DNA of 64,000 nt, taken from the NCBI RefSeq assembly GCF_014192575.1, contig NZ_JACHYC010000004.1, positions 372,001-436,000 of the forward strand, in the 5' to 3' direction. Shown here piece after piece: positions 43,758 to 53,200 of this stretch. A program made the translations under genes and the position numbers. Each line of letters opens with the position of its first letter. Position 1 is the first letter of the stretch. The DNA comes from Variovorax sp. Sphag1AA. GTDB taxonomy: Bacteria; Pseudomonadota; Gammaproteobacteria; Burkholderiales; Burkholderiaceae_C. The notes beneath the pieces were generated by a model. It ran no database searches, had not been told where the DNA came from, and was given only the letters and a program-made list of their open reading frames with translations.

Positions 43758-44696
43758 ATGCCTTCCATCGCGAACTACAAGGGGATCATTCCCGCCATTT
43801 CGTGCCCCTTCACCCGTGACCACAAGATCGACGAACCCGCGCTGCGCAAGCTGGCGTCCTGGCTCGCCGGCCATGACGGCGTGGTCGCGGTCATGACCAA
43901 CGGCCACACCGGCGAGGTGTTCGCGCTGACGCCCGCGGAACGCGCCGAAGTCACCCGCATCGTGGCCGATGAGCTCAAAGGTCGGCTGCCGGTAATCTCG
44001 TCCATCGTCTGCGAAGGACTGGCCGATGCCGCCGATCACGCTCGCGCCGCCAAGGAAGCCGGCGCCGTGGCGCTGGACGTCATGCCGCCCCACCACTGGC
44101 TGCGCTTCGGCTTCACGCCGGGCCACGCGCTGCAGTACTTCGAGGCGATCCACAAGGCGGCGCCGGAGCTCGACCTCGTGTGCCACGTCTACCCGGCTTG
44201 GACGCGCGCTTCCTACTCCTCGAAGCTGCTGGCCGAGCTGGCCCGGCTGCCCTACGTGCAGGCCTTCAAGGTCGGCCAGCGCGACATGAACAAGTACGCC
44301 CGCGACATTCAGGCGATCCGCGAGGCCAACGCCTCCAAGGCCATCCTGACCTGCCATGACGAATATCTGCTGGCCTCGATGGTGCAAGGCGTCGACGGGG
44401 CGCTGGTCGGCTTCGCGACCTTCATCCCGCAACTCATCATCGACCTGTGGAATGCGGTGAAGGCCGGCGACCTCAAGCGCGCAATCGAAGTGCAGGCCAT
44501 CATCACGCCGCTCAAGGATGCGGTCTACGGCGGCGGCGAGCCCACGGGCGAGGCCCACGCACGCATGAAGGGCGGCATGTACCTGGCCGGCGTGCTCGAC
44601 GACGCGACGGTGCGCCCGCCCACCGAAGCGCCCAACGCCGAAGAAGTCGAAGCCCTGCGCGCCGCAGTCAAGCGTGCCGGCCTGCTCAAGCGCTGA
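43758..44696 (+). CDS. DapA-like aldolase / lyase (dihydrodipicolinate synthase family)
   Basis: This 312-residue TIM-barrel protein begins MPSIANYKGIIPAISCPFTRDHKID. It has the putative Schiff-base lysine Lys171 in VQAFKVGQRD and Tyr145 in HVYPAWTR, the positions of the catalytic pair in the DapA/NAL class. Members cleave or form 2-oxo acids, or dehydrate sugar acids. Because it is the first gene of a cluster with D-tartrate dehydratase, a sugar-acid aldolase or keto-acid lyase role is more likely than lysine synthesis. AGGAGA lies upstream of the ATG at 43758. Confidence 0.85.
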   Translation: MPSIANYKGIIPAISCPFTRDHKIDEPALRKLASWLAGHDGVVAVMTNGHTGEVFALTPAERAEVTRIVADELKGRLPVISSIVCEGLADAADHARAAKEAGAVALDVMPPHHWLRFGFTPGHALQYFEAIHKAAPELDLVCHVYPAWTRASYSSKLLAELARLPYVQAFKVGQRDMNKYARDIQAIREANASKAILTCHDEYLLASMVQGVDGALVGFATFIPQLIIDLWNAVKAGDLKRAIEVQAIITPLKDAVYGGGEPTGEAHARMKGGMYLAGVLDDATVRPPTEAPNAEEVEALRAAVKRAGLLKR

Positions 44697-44763
44697 TTTC
44701 ACCGCCCGGAGCCGGTGCGGGTTCGGCCGGCTCGCTCAAACAACGATCCAGGAGACAAGAGAC

Positions 44764-45729
44764 ATGCGACGCAAGCACTTCATCCGCGCCGCGCTGGGCG
44801 CCCTCGCCCTTGCGGCGACTACCAGCGGCTTTGCCCAGACATATCCGAGCAAGCCCGTGAAAGTCGTGATCCCGTTTCCGCCCGGCGGCACGCTCGACTT
44901 CGTGGGCCGCCTGCTGGCGCAGAAGCTCGCCGATCAGCTGGGCCAGCCCTTCGTGGTCGAGAACCGCGCCGGCGGCAATGGCGTGATCGGCGGTGACGTG
45001 GTGGCGAAGGCGCCAGCCGACGGCTACACGCTGCTGTTCAATGCCTCGACCTTCACGACAGCGCCGATGACGATGAAGTCGGTGCCCTACAACGTCAACC
45101 GCGACTTCGCGCCCGTGGCGCTGGTGGCCAAGGCCCCGCTGTCCGTGGCGATCAACAAGAAGCTGCCTATTACCGACGTCAAGTCGCTCATCGCGTACGC
45201 GAAGGAGCATCCGGGCAAGATGACCTTCGCGGTCGGATCGGTCGGATCGGCAGGGCATCTTTCCACCGAGCTGCTCAAGCGCGCGGGCAACATCGACTAT
45301 CTGATCGTTCCCTACAAAGGCACTGCGCCGGCCTTCCAGGACTTGATCGGCGGACAGATCGACGGCTTCATCGATCCGATCCTGGGCTCGCTGCAGTACC
45401 ACAAGAGCGGCATGCTCCGCGTTGTTGCGGTGACATCGGCGCAGCGCGCATCCAGCCTGCCTGATGTGCCGACAGTGGCGGAGACGATTCCCGGGTTCGA
45501 GTTCTACAGCTGGTATGGCCTGTGGGCGCCGGCCAAGACGCCACCCGAGATCGTGCAGCGCCTCAATGCCGAAGTGAACAAGGCGCTGTCCGGCGACATG
45601 AAGGACAAGCTCAAGGAACAGGGCCTGCTGCTCGCACCCGGCAGCGCGGAGGAATTCGCCAAGTTCCAGGGAGGCGACATGGCGCGTTCCCAGAAGATCG
45701 TGACCGAGGGGAACATCCATGTCGAATGA
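44764..45729 (+). CDS. Bug-family (tripartite tricarboxylate transporter) substrate-binding protein
   Basis: This 321-residue protein has a signal peptide (MRRKHFIRAALGALALAATTSGFAQ) and the Bug core YPSKPVKVVIPFPPGGTLDFVGRLLAQKL, with VENRAGGNGVIGGDVVAKAPADGYTLLF. It would bind a carboxylate such as tartrate in the periplasm. TctA/TctB partners are not in the window. The ATG at 44764 follows AGGAGACAAGAG. It overlaps the SDR gene by 11 nt. Confidence 0.92.
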   Translation: MRRKHFIRAALGALALAATTSGFAQTYPSKPVKVVIPFPPGGTLDFVGRLLAQKLADQLGQPFVVENRAGGNGVIGGDVVAKAPADGYTLLFNASTFTTAPMTMKSVPYNVNRDFAPVALVAKAPLSVAINKKLPITDVKSLIAYAKEHPGKMTFAVGSVGSAGHLSTELLKRAGNIDYLIVPYKGTAPAFQDLIGGQIDGFIDPILGSLQYHKSGMLRVVAVTSAQRASSLPDVPTVAETIPGFEFYSWYGLWAPAKTPPEIVQRLNAEVNKALSGDMKDKLKEQGLLLAPGSAEEFAKFQGGDMARSQKIVTEGNIHVE

Positions 45730-46417
45730 CATGCGCCATGCCGTTGTCACCGGCAGCAGCAGCGGCATCGGCCGGGCGATCGCGGAATCGCTGCTGGCCG
45801 CGGGTTGGCGCGTCAGTGGGCTGGATGTTGCACAGCCGGGCATCACGCATGCCGCGTTCACGCCGGTCGAAGTGGATCTGTCGAGAGGCGAAAGCATCGC
45901 CGCTGCCGCTTCGGCACTGCAGGACGCCGATGCGCTCGTGCATGCGGCCGGCGTGCTTCGCGTCGGTCCACTCGGCCAACTGGACCACGCTGGCGGCGAA
46001 CTGATGTGGCGCCTGCACGTGGATGCCGCCACCCGCATCGCCGATGCGATCGTGCCCGCGATGGCGCGTCGCAAGCATGGCCGCGTCGTCTTCATCGGCA
46101 GTCGCGTCGCGCAAGGCATGCCGGGGCGTGGCCAGTACGCAGCCACGAAGGCAGCACTCATTGCGCTGGCGCGAAGCTGGGCAGCCGAAGTCGCGGATCA
46201 GGGCGTGACCGTGAACGTCGTCTCGCCCGCTGCCACAGCCACCGGCATGCTGGCCGACCCCGCGCGAGCGGGCAGTGCACCGCGCCTGCCTCCCATCGGA
46301 AGGCTGATCGAGCCCGCCGAGATCGCCGACCTCGTCGGCTTCCTGCTGTCACCGTCCGCCGCCGCCATCACTGGCCAGGACATTGCCATCTGCGGCGGCT
46401 CGTCGCTATCGCGCTGA
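45719..46417 (+). CDS. SDR-family oxidoreductase
   Basis: This 232-residue short-chain dehydrogenase has the nucleotide motif VTGSSSGIGRAIAESLL, HAAGVL in place of NNAG, the active-site YAATK (GRGQYAATKAALIALAR) and a preceding Ser in FIGSR. It ends ITGQDIAICGGSSLSR. It should oxidise a hydroxy acid or reduce a keto acid with NAD(P). Its start lies inside the end of the Bug gene, so it is part of the same operon. Confidence 0.88.
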   Translation: MSNDMRHAVVTGSSSGIGRAIAESLLAAGWRVSGLDVAQPGITHAAFTPVEVDLSRGESIAAAASALQDADALVHAAGVLRVGPLGQLDHAGGELMWRLHVDAATRIADAIVPAMARRKHGRVVFIGSRVAQGMPGRGQYAATKAALIALARSWAAEVADQGVTVNVVSPAATATGMLADPARAGSAPRLPPIGRLIEPAEIADLVGFLLSPSAAAITGQDIAICGGSSLSR

Positions 46418-46457
46418 ACCGCTGCCCTTTCATTTCCTGTCACCCATCGAAAGCATC

Positions 46458-47624
46458 ATGAAAATCGTCGACATCATCGAATCCACGCGCCCGATCAAAT
46501 CGGACATCCGCAACGCCTACATCGACTTCTCGAAGATGACCCTGAGCCTCGTCGCCGTGGTCACCGATGTGATCCGCGACGGCAAGCCGGTGATCGGTTA
46601 TGGCTTCAACTCCAACGGGCGCTACGGACAGGGCGGACTGATCCGCGACCGCTTCCGTCCTCGCGTGCTCGAAGCCGATCCGGCGTCGCTCATCGACGAG
46701 ACCGGCGACAACCTCGATCCCCACAAGATCTGGGCGCGCATGATGATCAACGAGAAACCCGGCGGCCACGGCGAGCGATCGGTGGCCGTGGGCACCATGG
46801 ACATGGCAGTGTGGGACGCCGTCGCGAAGATCGCGGGCAAGCCGCTCTTCCAACTGCTTGCAGAACGCTACGGCAACGGCAAGGCCAATCCGCGCGTCTT
46901 CGTCTACGCGGCCGGCGGCTACTACTACCCCGGCAAGGGCCTCGACGGCTTGCGCAAGGAAATGGAGAGCTACCTCGCGCGCGGCTACTCGGTGGTCAAG
47001 ATGAAGATCGGCGGCGCCACGCTCGCCGAAGATTGCGAGCGCATCGAGTCGGTGCTCAAGATCCTCGGCCCCGGCCAGCAACTCGCCGTGGACGCGAACG
47101 GCCGCTTTGATCTGCAGACCGCCGTCGACTACGCGAAGGCGCTATCGCAGTACCCGCTCTTCTGGTACGAGGAAGCTGGCGATCCGCTTGACTACGAACT
47201 GCAGGCGAAACTCTCTGAGGTCTACGCGGGACCGATGGCGACTGGCGAGAACCTGTTCTCGATGCAGGATGCGCGCAACCTGATTCGCCACGGTGGCATG
47301 CGACCTGACCGCGACTGGCTGCAGTTCGACTGCGCGCTGAGCTACGGGCTTGTCGAATACCTGCGTACGCTGGACATGTTGAAGGAGTACGGATGGTCAC
47401 CGAGCCGCTGCATTCCGCATGGGGGGCACCAGATGTCGCTTGCAATCGCGGCGGGGCTCGGGCTTGGGGGCAACGAGAGCTACCCCGATCTCTTCCAACC
47501 CTATGGCGGCTTCCCTGATGGGGTGCGGGTGGACAACGGGTATGTCAATCTGCCGGCGCTGCCGGGGATTGGGTTTGAGGGGAAGGCGGATTTGTATGCG
47601 GAGATGAAAGCGTTGAGTGTTTGA
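46458..47624 (+). CDS. tarD: D(-)-tartrate dehydratase (enolase superfamily)
   Basis: This 388-residue enzyme dehydrates D-tartrate to oxaloacetate. It has the complete family pattern: NAYIDFSKMTLSLVAVVTDV, GYGFNSNGRYGQGG, MINEKPGGHGERSVAVGT, the acid/base Lys183 in VVKMKIGG, metal ligands Asp212 (AVDANGRF), Glu239 and Glu264, and His321 in CIPHGGHQMS. The numbering is shifted by about one from the Bradyrhizobium enzyme as I remember it. The ATG at 46458 is the family start. It is the last gene of the cluster and is followed by a terminator. Confidence 0.92.
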   Translation: MKIVDIIESTRPIKSDIRNAYIDFSKMTLSLVAVVTDVIRDGKPVIGYGFNSNGRYGQGGLIRDRFRPRVLEADPASLIDETGDNLDPHKIWARMMINEKPGGHGERSVAVGTMDMAVWDAVAKIAGKPLFQLLAERYGNGKANPRVFVYAAGGYYYPGKGLDGLRKEMESYLARGYSVVKMKIGGATLAEDCERIESVLKILGPGQQLAVDANGRFDLQTAVDYAKALSQYPLFWYEEAGDPLDYELQAKLSEVYAGPMATGENLFSMQDARNLIRHGGMRPDRDWLQFDCALSYGLVEYLRTLDMLKEYGWSPSRCIPHGGHQMSLAIAAGLGLGGNESYPDLFQPYGGFPDGVRVDNGYVNLPALPGIGFEGKADLYAEMKALSV

Positions 47625-47675
47625 CTGACGGTCGCGCAAGAGCCAAATTCGTCGCCTGCCTCCACGTCACAACAA

Positions 47676-47698
47676 AAAAGCCCCAGGTCGGGGCTTTT
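47676..47698. terminator. Bidirectional Rho-independent terminator
   Basis: AAAAGCCCC (47676-47684) pairs with GGGGCTTTT (47690-47698) around a 5-base loop, with A-run and T-run on the two sides. It lies 51 bases after the tarD stop and 18 bases beyond the stop of the convergent pilin gene, so it can serve both. Confidence 0.88.
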
Positions 47699-47716
47699 CA
47701 AAACTACGCTGTTCTA

Positions 47717-48235
47717 TTACGGAGCCGCTACAGCTACGGGACAGGCTACAGGGGCAAACCTTGCGTCAGCGGTCGTTGAGCACGACCAGGTTCCCCCGGG
47801 CGTTCTCGTCCACGTGACAATGGCTGCTTGGAGGGCCTGCGCAGCGTTATTTCCGAACGTGGCCACAATCGTCGTGGCGTCCGTCGCGGCGGCGGGCATG
47901 GTTACCGTAGGAACACCTGTGCCAGCGGGCACCGTTGCTCCGGGAGCCGAGTTCCCACCGGTTGCCTGGAGATTGGAGCCGGTGGCCTGCGGATCGCACT
48001 GGGTGGCACCAACGGTTGCGTTGGTCGCCAACGTCAAGCGACCGTCAACAAGGCAGCCCTCGATCGCGGTCTTAAGCGCTCCAGCCTCCCCAACCACACG
48101 AGTGACCTGTGACTTAGCGACATAGGTTTGATACTGCGGGATTGCGACTCCAGCAATGATTCCAATGATCGCCACAACGATCATCAATTCAATCAGCGTG
48201 AAGCCCCTCTGGGCCGAACGAATAGCACTCTTCAT
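47717..48235 (-). CDS. pilA: Type IV major pilin-like protein
   Basis: This 172-residue prepilin has a short leader (MKSAIRSAQRG) cut before FTLIELMIVVAIIGIIAGVAIPQYQTYV, the hydrophobic helix with the conserved Glu5. The C-terminal domain is rich in Ala, Thr and Pro and has four Cys (near EGCLVDG, TQCDP, WSCST, VACPV). Two of these can form the usual C-terminal disulfide loop. It would form pili for twitching, adhesion or DNA uptake. No other pilus genes are adjacent. A candidate sigma-54 site lies about 115 bases upstream. Confidence 0.93.
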   Translation of the reverse strand: MKSAIRSAQRGFTLIELMIVVAIIGIIAGVAIPQYQTYVAKSQVTRVVGEAGALKTAIEGCLVDGRLTLATNATVGATQCDPQATGSNLQATGGNSAPGATVPAGTGVPTVTMPAAATDATTIVATFGNNAAQALQAAIVTWTRTPGGTWSCSTTADARFAPVACPVAVAAP

Positions 48236-48347
48236 TTATTGCTTTCAGTTGATTTAGAGAATCTCAGGACCTCCCTGAGCACTCGTTCAACTGCAGAAGA
48301 CGTGCCCGAAGCTGATGCATGGACAGGACAACGGCGTCCAGACAGTT

Positions 48348-48363
48348 GGCAAGATTCTTTCCA
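48348..48363 (-). promoter_or_regulatory. Candidate sigma-54 promoter of the pilin gene
   Basis: On the minus strand TGGAAAGAATCTTGCC has GG and GC dinucleotides with the exact 10-base spacing of -24/-12 elements. The -12 part is TTGC; the -24 part departs from TGGCACG at two central positions. Pilin genes in many proteobacteria depend on sigma-54 and PilR. The implied leader is about 100 bases. Confidence 0.4.
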
Positions 48364-48438
48364 TGCCACCTGCATTTTTGGCACGCTTCTGGCCATGCCA
48401 TGGCCCGACGCCCTTCATGCCAACGAGCGTCTGAATCC

Positions 48439-49071
48439 TTAGCCGACGATCTTCGTTAAAAGTGTTGCCCGCAACGCACGCATCTGCTCGCGAGCGATAA
48501 CGTGGCCGCGTACCGCCGCATCGGCCAGCCACCGAAGCGCCATGTCCTCATCCTTTGGAACACCTGCACCTGACAGGTAGCAATGCGACAAGCATTGCAT
48601 CGCATTCGGATGTCCCTGCTCAGCGGCTAGCTGAAGCCAATAGCGTCCGGCGTCTGGTCGTCCAGTCGAGATGAACATTTCTCCAATGTCTGCCTGCGCT
48701 TCTGCATCACCCGAATCGGCCTTGACTAGCAAATCCATGTCTTCGGGTGCAACGCCGCAATCCGCAAGCTTGAGAACATCTTGCAATGCGACCATCGCTC
48801 GGCCACGGGTGTCGGGCTTGAGCTTGCAGACAGTGCCGTCCTCGATGCGCCTCCACCAGGTGCGCTGGCTGCGCCCCGTGATTGCGATGACCGCTTGGAC
48901 GCTGATCGGAATCGTTGCGGGCGCGGACGAACGGGTTGGAGATTTGCGCCTGCGACTGATGAACTCCGAGATCCTGGTGGCCGACTTGATGGTGAAGCAG
49001 CCACTTTGGGCCGGTGGTTGATGTGTATCGCGCTCGGCATAGGCGCGACGAGCCATGATTCCCACTGACAT
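48439..49071 (-). CDS. Sel1-repeat protein with possible N-terminal DNA-binding segment
   Basis: This 210-residue protein has a C-terminal half with Sel1/TPR-like repeats (DAEAQADIGEMFISTGRPDAGRYWLQLAAEQGHPNAMQCLSHCYLSGAG, then DEDMALRWLADAAVRGHV). The middle section (ISVQAVIAITGRSQRTWWRRIEDG) resembles a helix-turn-helix. Sel1 repeats mediate protein contacts in signalling. It is co-oriented with and upstream of the pilin gene, 203 bp apart. The ATG at 49071 is used; upstream in-frame codons start with a TTG. The function is unknown. Confidence 0.72.
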   Translation of the reverse strand: MSVGIMARRAYAERDTHQPPAQSGCFTIKSATRISEFISRRRKSPTRSSAPATIPISVQAVIAITGRSQRTWWRRIEDGTVCKLKPDTRGRAMVALQDVLKLADCGVAPEDMDLLVKADSGDAEAQADIGEMFISTGRPDAGRYWLQLAAEQGHPNAMQCLSHCYLSGAGVPKDEDMALRWLADAAVRGHVIAREQMRALRATLLTKIVG

Positions 49072-49392
49072 GGTTGTAGTTCTCCCTTGGTGCAAGACCC
49101 CGGGGTGGGGCGCCGGAGCACTCTAGGAACGTGAACAGCCGCGGGCTATGAGAAACGTCTCAGTTCTGGCTCGAGCTGCGTCTGAGCGCCGTCGAACGCT
49201 GCAGCGAACGAAGGAGAGCGGCCTTGCAAGCGTCACTCACGCAGCCTGATACGGCTCAGGCTAAGTCCGCATATCCCCCGCCATGCGCCATACACCCTTT
49301 GGAAGACGACTCCAGCACGCCACACGTGTCCAATCGACCCAAGCGGCACCGCACGCGCCAGCCGGCTTTCGCCCAACCGAGAGGAGGCTCCC
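49072..49392. other. 321-bp intergenic region before the caspase gene
   Basis: No gene is supported here. It separates the divergent Sel1 and caspase genes and must hold both promoters. GAGAGGAGG just before 49393 is a strong ribosome binding site for the caspase gene. I see no clear -35/-10 pair or operator. Confidence 0.5.
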
Positions 49393-50235
49393 ATGCCCAA
49401 ACTCGCCCTGTGCATCGGCATCAACAACTACCCCGGCACCGACATGGATCTCGCCGGCTGTGTCAACGACGCCAACGACTGGGCCGCCGAGCTGACCAAG
49501 CGCGGCTTCAGCGTGCGCAAACTGCTCGACGAGCAGGCCACGAAGGCCGGCATGGTCGATGCCTTCAAGCACATCGTCGGGCAGGCGGTAAGTGGCGACG
49601 TGGTCGTGATCACCTACTCGGGCCATGGCACCTACCAGTACGACACCAACGGCGACGAGGCCGACGGGCTCGACGAGGCGCTGTGCCCTCACGACATCCG
49701 CTTGATCAACGCCGCGCTGATCGACGACGAGATCCATGCGATCTTCATGACGCGCCGCGACGGCGTGCACATCGTGCTGATTTCCGATAGCTGTCACTCA
49801 GGGACTGTGAACCGCGCGCCGCCGAACAGCGCGGACAAGGAGGCTGGGAGGATGCCGCGCTTCATGCCGATGAAGGCATGGATGTCCGCGGAGAGCCTCG
49901 CCAAAAGTGGACCGGGCGGCGGCCCGGTGCCCGCCGACGCGAAGCATGCAGCTTCCGCGGCGCTCGCAAGTGCGCAGCAGGACGACGCCGGCGACGTCCT
50001 CATGGCGGGCTGCGAAGAAGGCGAGAACCACTTCAGCTACGACGCGACGTTCGCGAACCGCTCCAACGGCGCCTTCACCTTCTACGCGCTGAAGGCGCTG
50101 CGGGCCCTGCCCGCGAACGCGAGCTACACGCAGTGGTACGCGGCATTGGCGGACGACCTGCCTTCCACACGCTATCCGCAGAAGCCGCAGATCCAGGGCA
50201 GCGCGGAGGCGCGAGACCGCGCGATCTTCACCTGA
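49393..50235 (+). CDS. Metacaspase-type caspase-family protease (C14)
   Basis: This 280-residue protein is a compact caspase-fold protease with no signal peptide or membrane segment. It begins MPKLALCIGINNYPG, has the catalytic His78 in ITYSGHGTY and Cys134 in ISDSCHSGT. The Asp before the Cys is as in metacaspases that cut after Arg or Lys. AGCEEGENHFSY and SNGAFTFYALKAL follow, also family-typical. It is followed after 22 bases by a giant protein with a second caspase-superfamily (CHAT) module, so the two probably act together in the cytoplasm. A strong GAGAGGAGG site precedes the ATG. Confidence 0.9.
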   Translation: MPKLALCIGINNYPGTDMDLAGCVNDANDWAAELTKRGFSVRKLLDEQATKAGMVDAFKHIVGQAVSGDVVVITYSGHGTYQYDTNGDEADGLDEALCPHDIRLINAALIDDEIHAIFMTRRDGVHIVLISDSCHSGTVNRAPPNSADKEAGRMPRFMPMKAWMSAESLAKSGPGGGPVPADAKHAASAALASAQQDDAGDVLMAGCEEGENHFSYDATFANRSNGAFTFYALKALRALPANASYTQWYAALADDLPSTRYPQKPQIQGSAEARDRAIFT

Positions 50236-50257
50236 CGCGCTCGAGGAGAGACAGCGC

Positions 50258-53200
50258 ATGGCGCCGCCGATCGTCCTGAAGCTGACCGGACGCGAGAACA
50301 CAAAACCCGAGGTGCCTGCTCTTCTGAGGTCTTCGACGCGGAGCGTCGGCAGACCTGCGCCCGAGGACGATTTCCTGCCTGATGGACTGCTGACACCCAA
50401 ATCCAGCGTCGAGCTTGGGACGACAGCGCGCGGTGCAGCTGACGCCACCCCCAGCGAACTCGCCGCGGCAGACGACGAAGTGCTGGTGATCGACCTCGCC
50501 GATGGCGGCACGCTCGTCACCAGCCCCGCGCGCTTGCGCGATGCACTGCTGCGCAACAGGCCCGATCTGGTTGATGACGAGGGCCGCGTGCTCTTCGATC
50601 GCCTCAATGCCGAAAGCGCGATGCCGCATCGGGGCGTGTTCTCCGATGCGATGGGCAGCTTGGTCACCCGCGTGGTGTCGGTGGCCGTGGGCCGCGATTC
50701 GCTGACCGATGCCGCGCAGGCGTTGGTCGCCGATCTTCCGAAGGACAAGGGCGGCAAAGGAAAGCAGGTCGCAATTGCCGACACCGGCGTGAGCTGGCTC
50801 GCGACCAAGGCGCTCATGAAGGCCATCGAAGACCGCCTGAGCCGGCCAGCCGGCCACCTCTATCGCTGGACCGACGGAGGCGGCAAGCTTGAAGGCGGGG
50901 CACCCGACGATGTCGCTTCGATGATCGGCGCGGACGGCAAGGCACGCCCCGCACTGGTCTTCATCCACGGCACCGCATCGAGCACGTTGGGCAGCTTCGC
51001 CGACCTGCAGCGAAGCGACCGGGGGCTCTGGGCCCGGCTCGAGAGTCGTTTCCCGGGCGGCATCTACGGCTTCGAGCACCGCACGCTGTCCGAAAGCCCG
51101 ATCGACAACGCGCTGCAGCTCGCGACGGCGCTCCCCAAGGGTGCACGCATCAGCCTGGTGACGCATTCGCGCGGCGGCATCGTCGGGGACCTGATGTGCC
51201 TGCTGGACATCGACCGCCACATCGACAGCTACAGCTTTGCATTCCCCGGTGTCGGCGATGCGCAAGGGCGTGAAGGCGAAGTGCGCAAGGAGCTCGATCG
51301 CGCGCATGCAGAGCATCGAGATCAATTGCGAAATCTGTTCGCGATGCTGCGCGACAAGGCGCCGGTGATCGAGCGCTACGTGCGCGTCGCGAGCCCCTCG
51401 CAGGGCACCAAGCTCGCAAGCGGCAACTTCGATGTGTTCCTCTCGGGCCTGCTGACGCTGATCGGCCGCGTGCCGTTCTTCTTCGGCAATCCGCTGTATT
51501 CAGCGTTCAAGCGCGTGGTGATCGAGATCGCGCGCAACCGCACCAATCCGCATCTGGTGCCGGGCATCGAGGCGATGCTGCCCGATTCGCCGATGGCGGC
51601 ACTGTTGCGCGACGGGACGGTGCAGCCCGACATCCGCATGGGGTTGATCGCCGGCGACATCCAGGGCAGCAACCTCCTGATGCGCATGGGCATGCTGCTC
51701 ACCGACTTCCTGCTGTTCGAGAACACCGACAACGACCTCGTGGTCGACACCGCATCGATGCTCGCGGGGGTCGCAGTCAAGGCCAAGGCGCGCGTGATGT
51801 TCGACCGCGCGTCGGATGTCTCGCATTTCAGCTACTTCGGCAATCTGGAGTCGCGCAGCGCGATGCGCGACTGGCTGGTGCTCGACCGGCCCGACGATGT
51901 CGCCGCGTTCCGCGTGATGCCGCCGCAGTTCACCAGTCTCGACGCAGCGGGCATCGGTGCATCGCGCGACGCGGCGGGCGTCGAGCGGCCGATCGTCGTC
52001 GTGCTTCCCGGCGTGATGGGCACCTACCTCGATGCCGATGGCAAGCGGGTGTGGCTCAATCCGCTCAGCCTCGCAGGCGGTGGCCTGAGCGACATCGCCT
52101 TCGGCGCCGACAAGGTGACGACCGGTGGCCTCTTCGGGAAGACCTACAGCGCGATCTGCGAGCACCTTGCTGGCAGCCACCGCGTGGTGCCCTTTCCGTA
52201 CGACTGGCGCCAGCCGCTCGACGTGCTGGGCGAGCGGCTCGGCACGTTTCTCGACCTGCTGCTGAAGCAGACGACGCAGCCGATCCGCCTGCTCGCGCAC
52301 AGCATGGGCGGGCTGGTGGTGCGAGCGTGCATCTACCGCCGGCGTGAGGTGATGGACCGACTGATGGCACGCGACGGAGCGCGGCTCGTGATGGCCGGCA
52401 CGCCGCATCAGGGCTCGCATTCGATGGTCGAGAACCTGCTCGGCAAGGGGGACGCGCTGCGCACGCTCGCGCGGCTCGACATCGGCCACGACATGCAGCA
52501 GGTGCTCGACATCGTCTCTGGCTTCCGCGGCGCGCTGCAACTGCTGCCACGGCCGGGCTTCGTCGACACATTCGAAGGTCAGCCCGACGGCGGCGAGCCG
52601 CAGGAGTACTGGCGCCCCGAAGGCTGGAAGGCGCTGAAGGCAGTCAACACCGACCTGTGGTTCGGCGACCAGCGCTGCGGCCAGCCCGACGCAGAGACAC
52701 TGGCGTCAGCTGGTTGGCTGTGGGCGGAGGACGCCAAGGCCGGCAGCGATGGCACGCCGACGATGCCCGACGCGTATCGCACGAAGTCCGTCTACGTCTT
52801 CGGCGTCGCGCCGAACACGCCGTGCGGCGTCCGAGTGGAGACGCGCAGCGGCAGCCCCCGCCTGCGCATGGTGTCGACCGCGCGCGGCGACGGCACGGTC
52901 ACCTGGGATTCGGGCCGGATCGGCGGCATCGGCAGCTTCTACTACCTGCCCGCCGTGCATGGTGATCTACTTTCGACCGCTTCAGCTTTCGCCGCATTCG
53001 GCGAACTGCTCGTGACCGGCGCGACCGGCGCCCTCGACCGCACGCCGCCCACCACCCGTGCCGCCGCGCCAGACCGCCCCGTGAGCTACGACCCCGGCCC
53101 TCCGAACGCAGTCGACGACGCGAACCTCGCCGCAGCCGTGATCGGCGGCACGCCGGACAACCGCATCGCCACGCGCGCCAAGCTGCGGCTCGAGGTGAAC

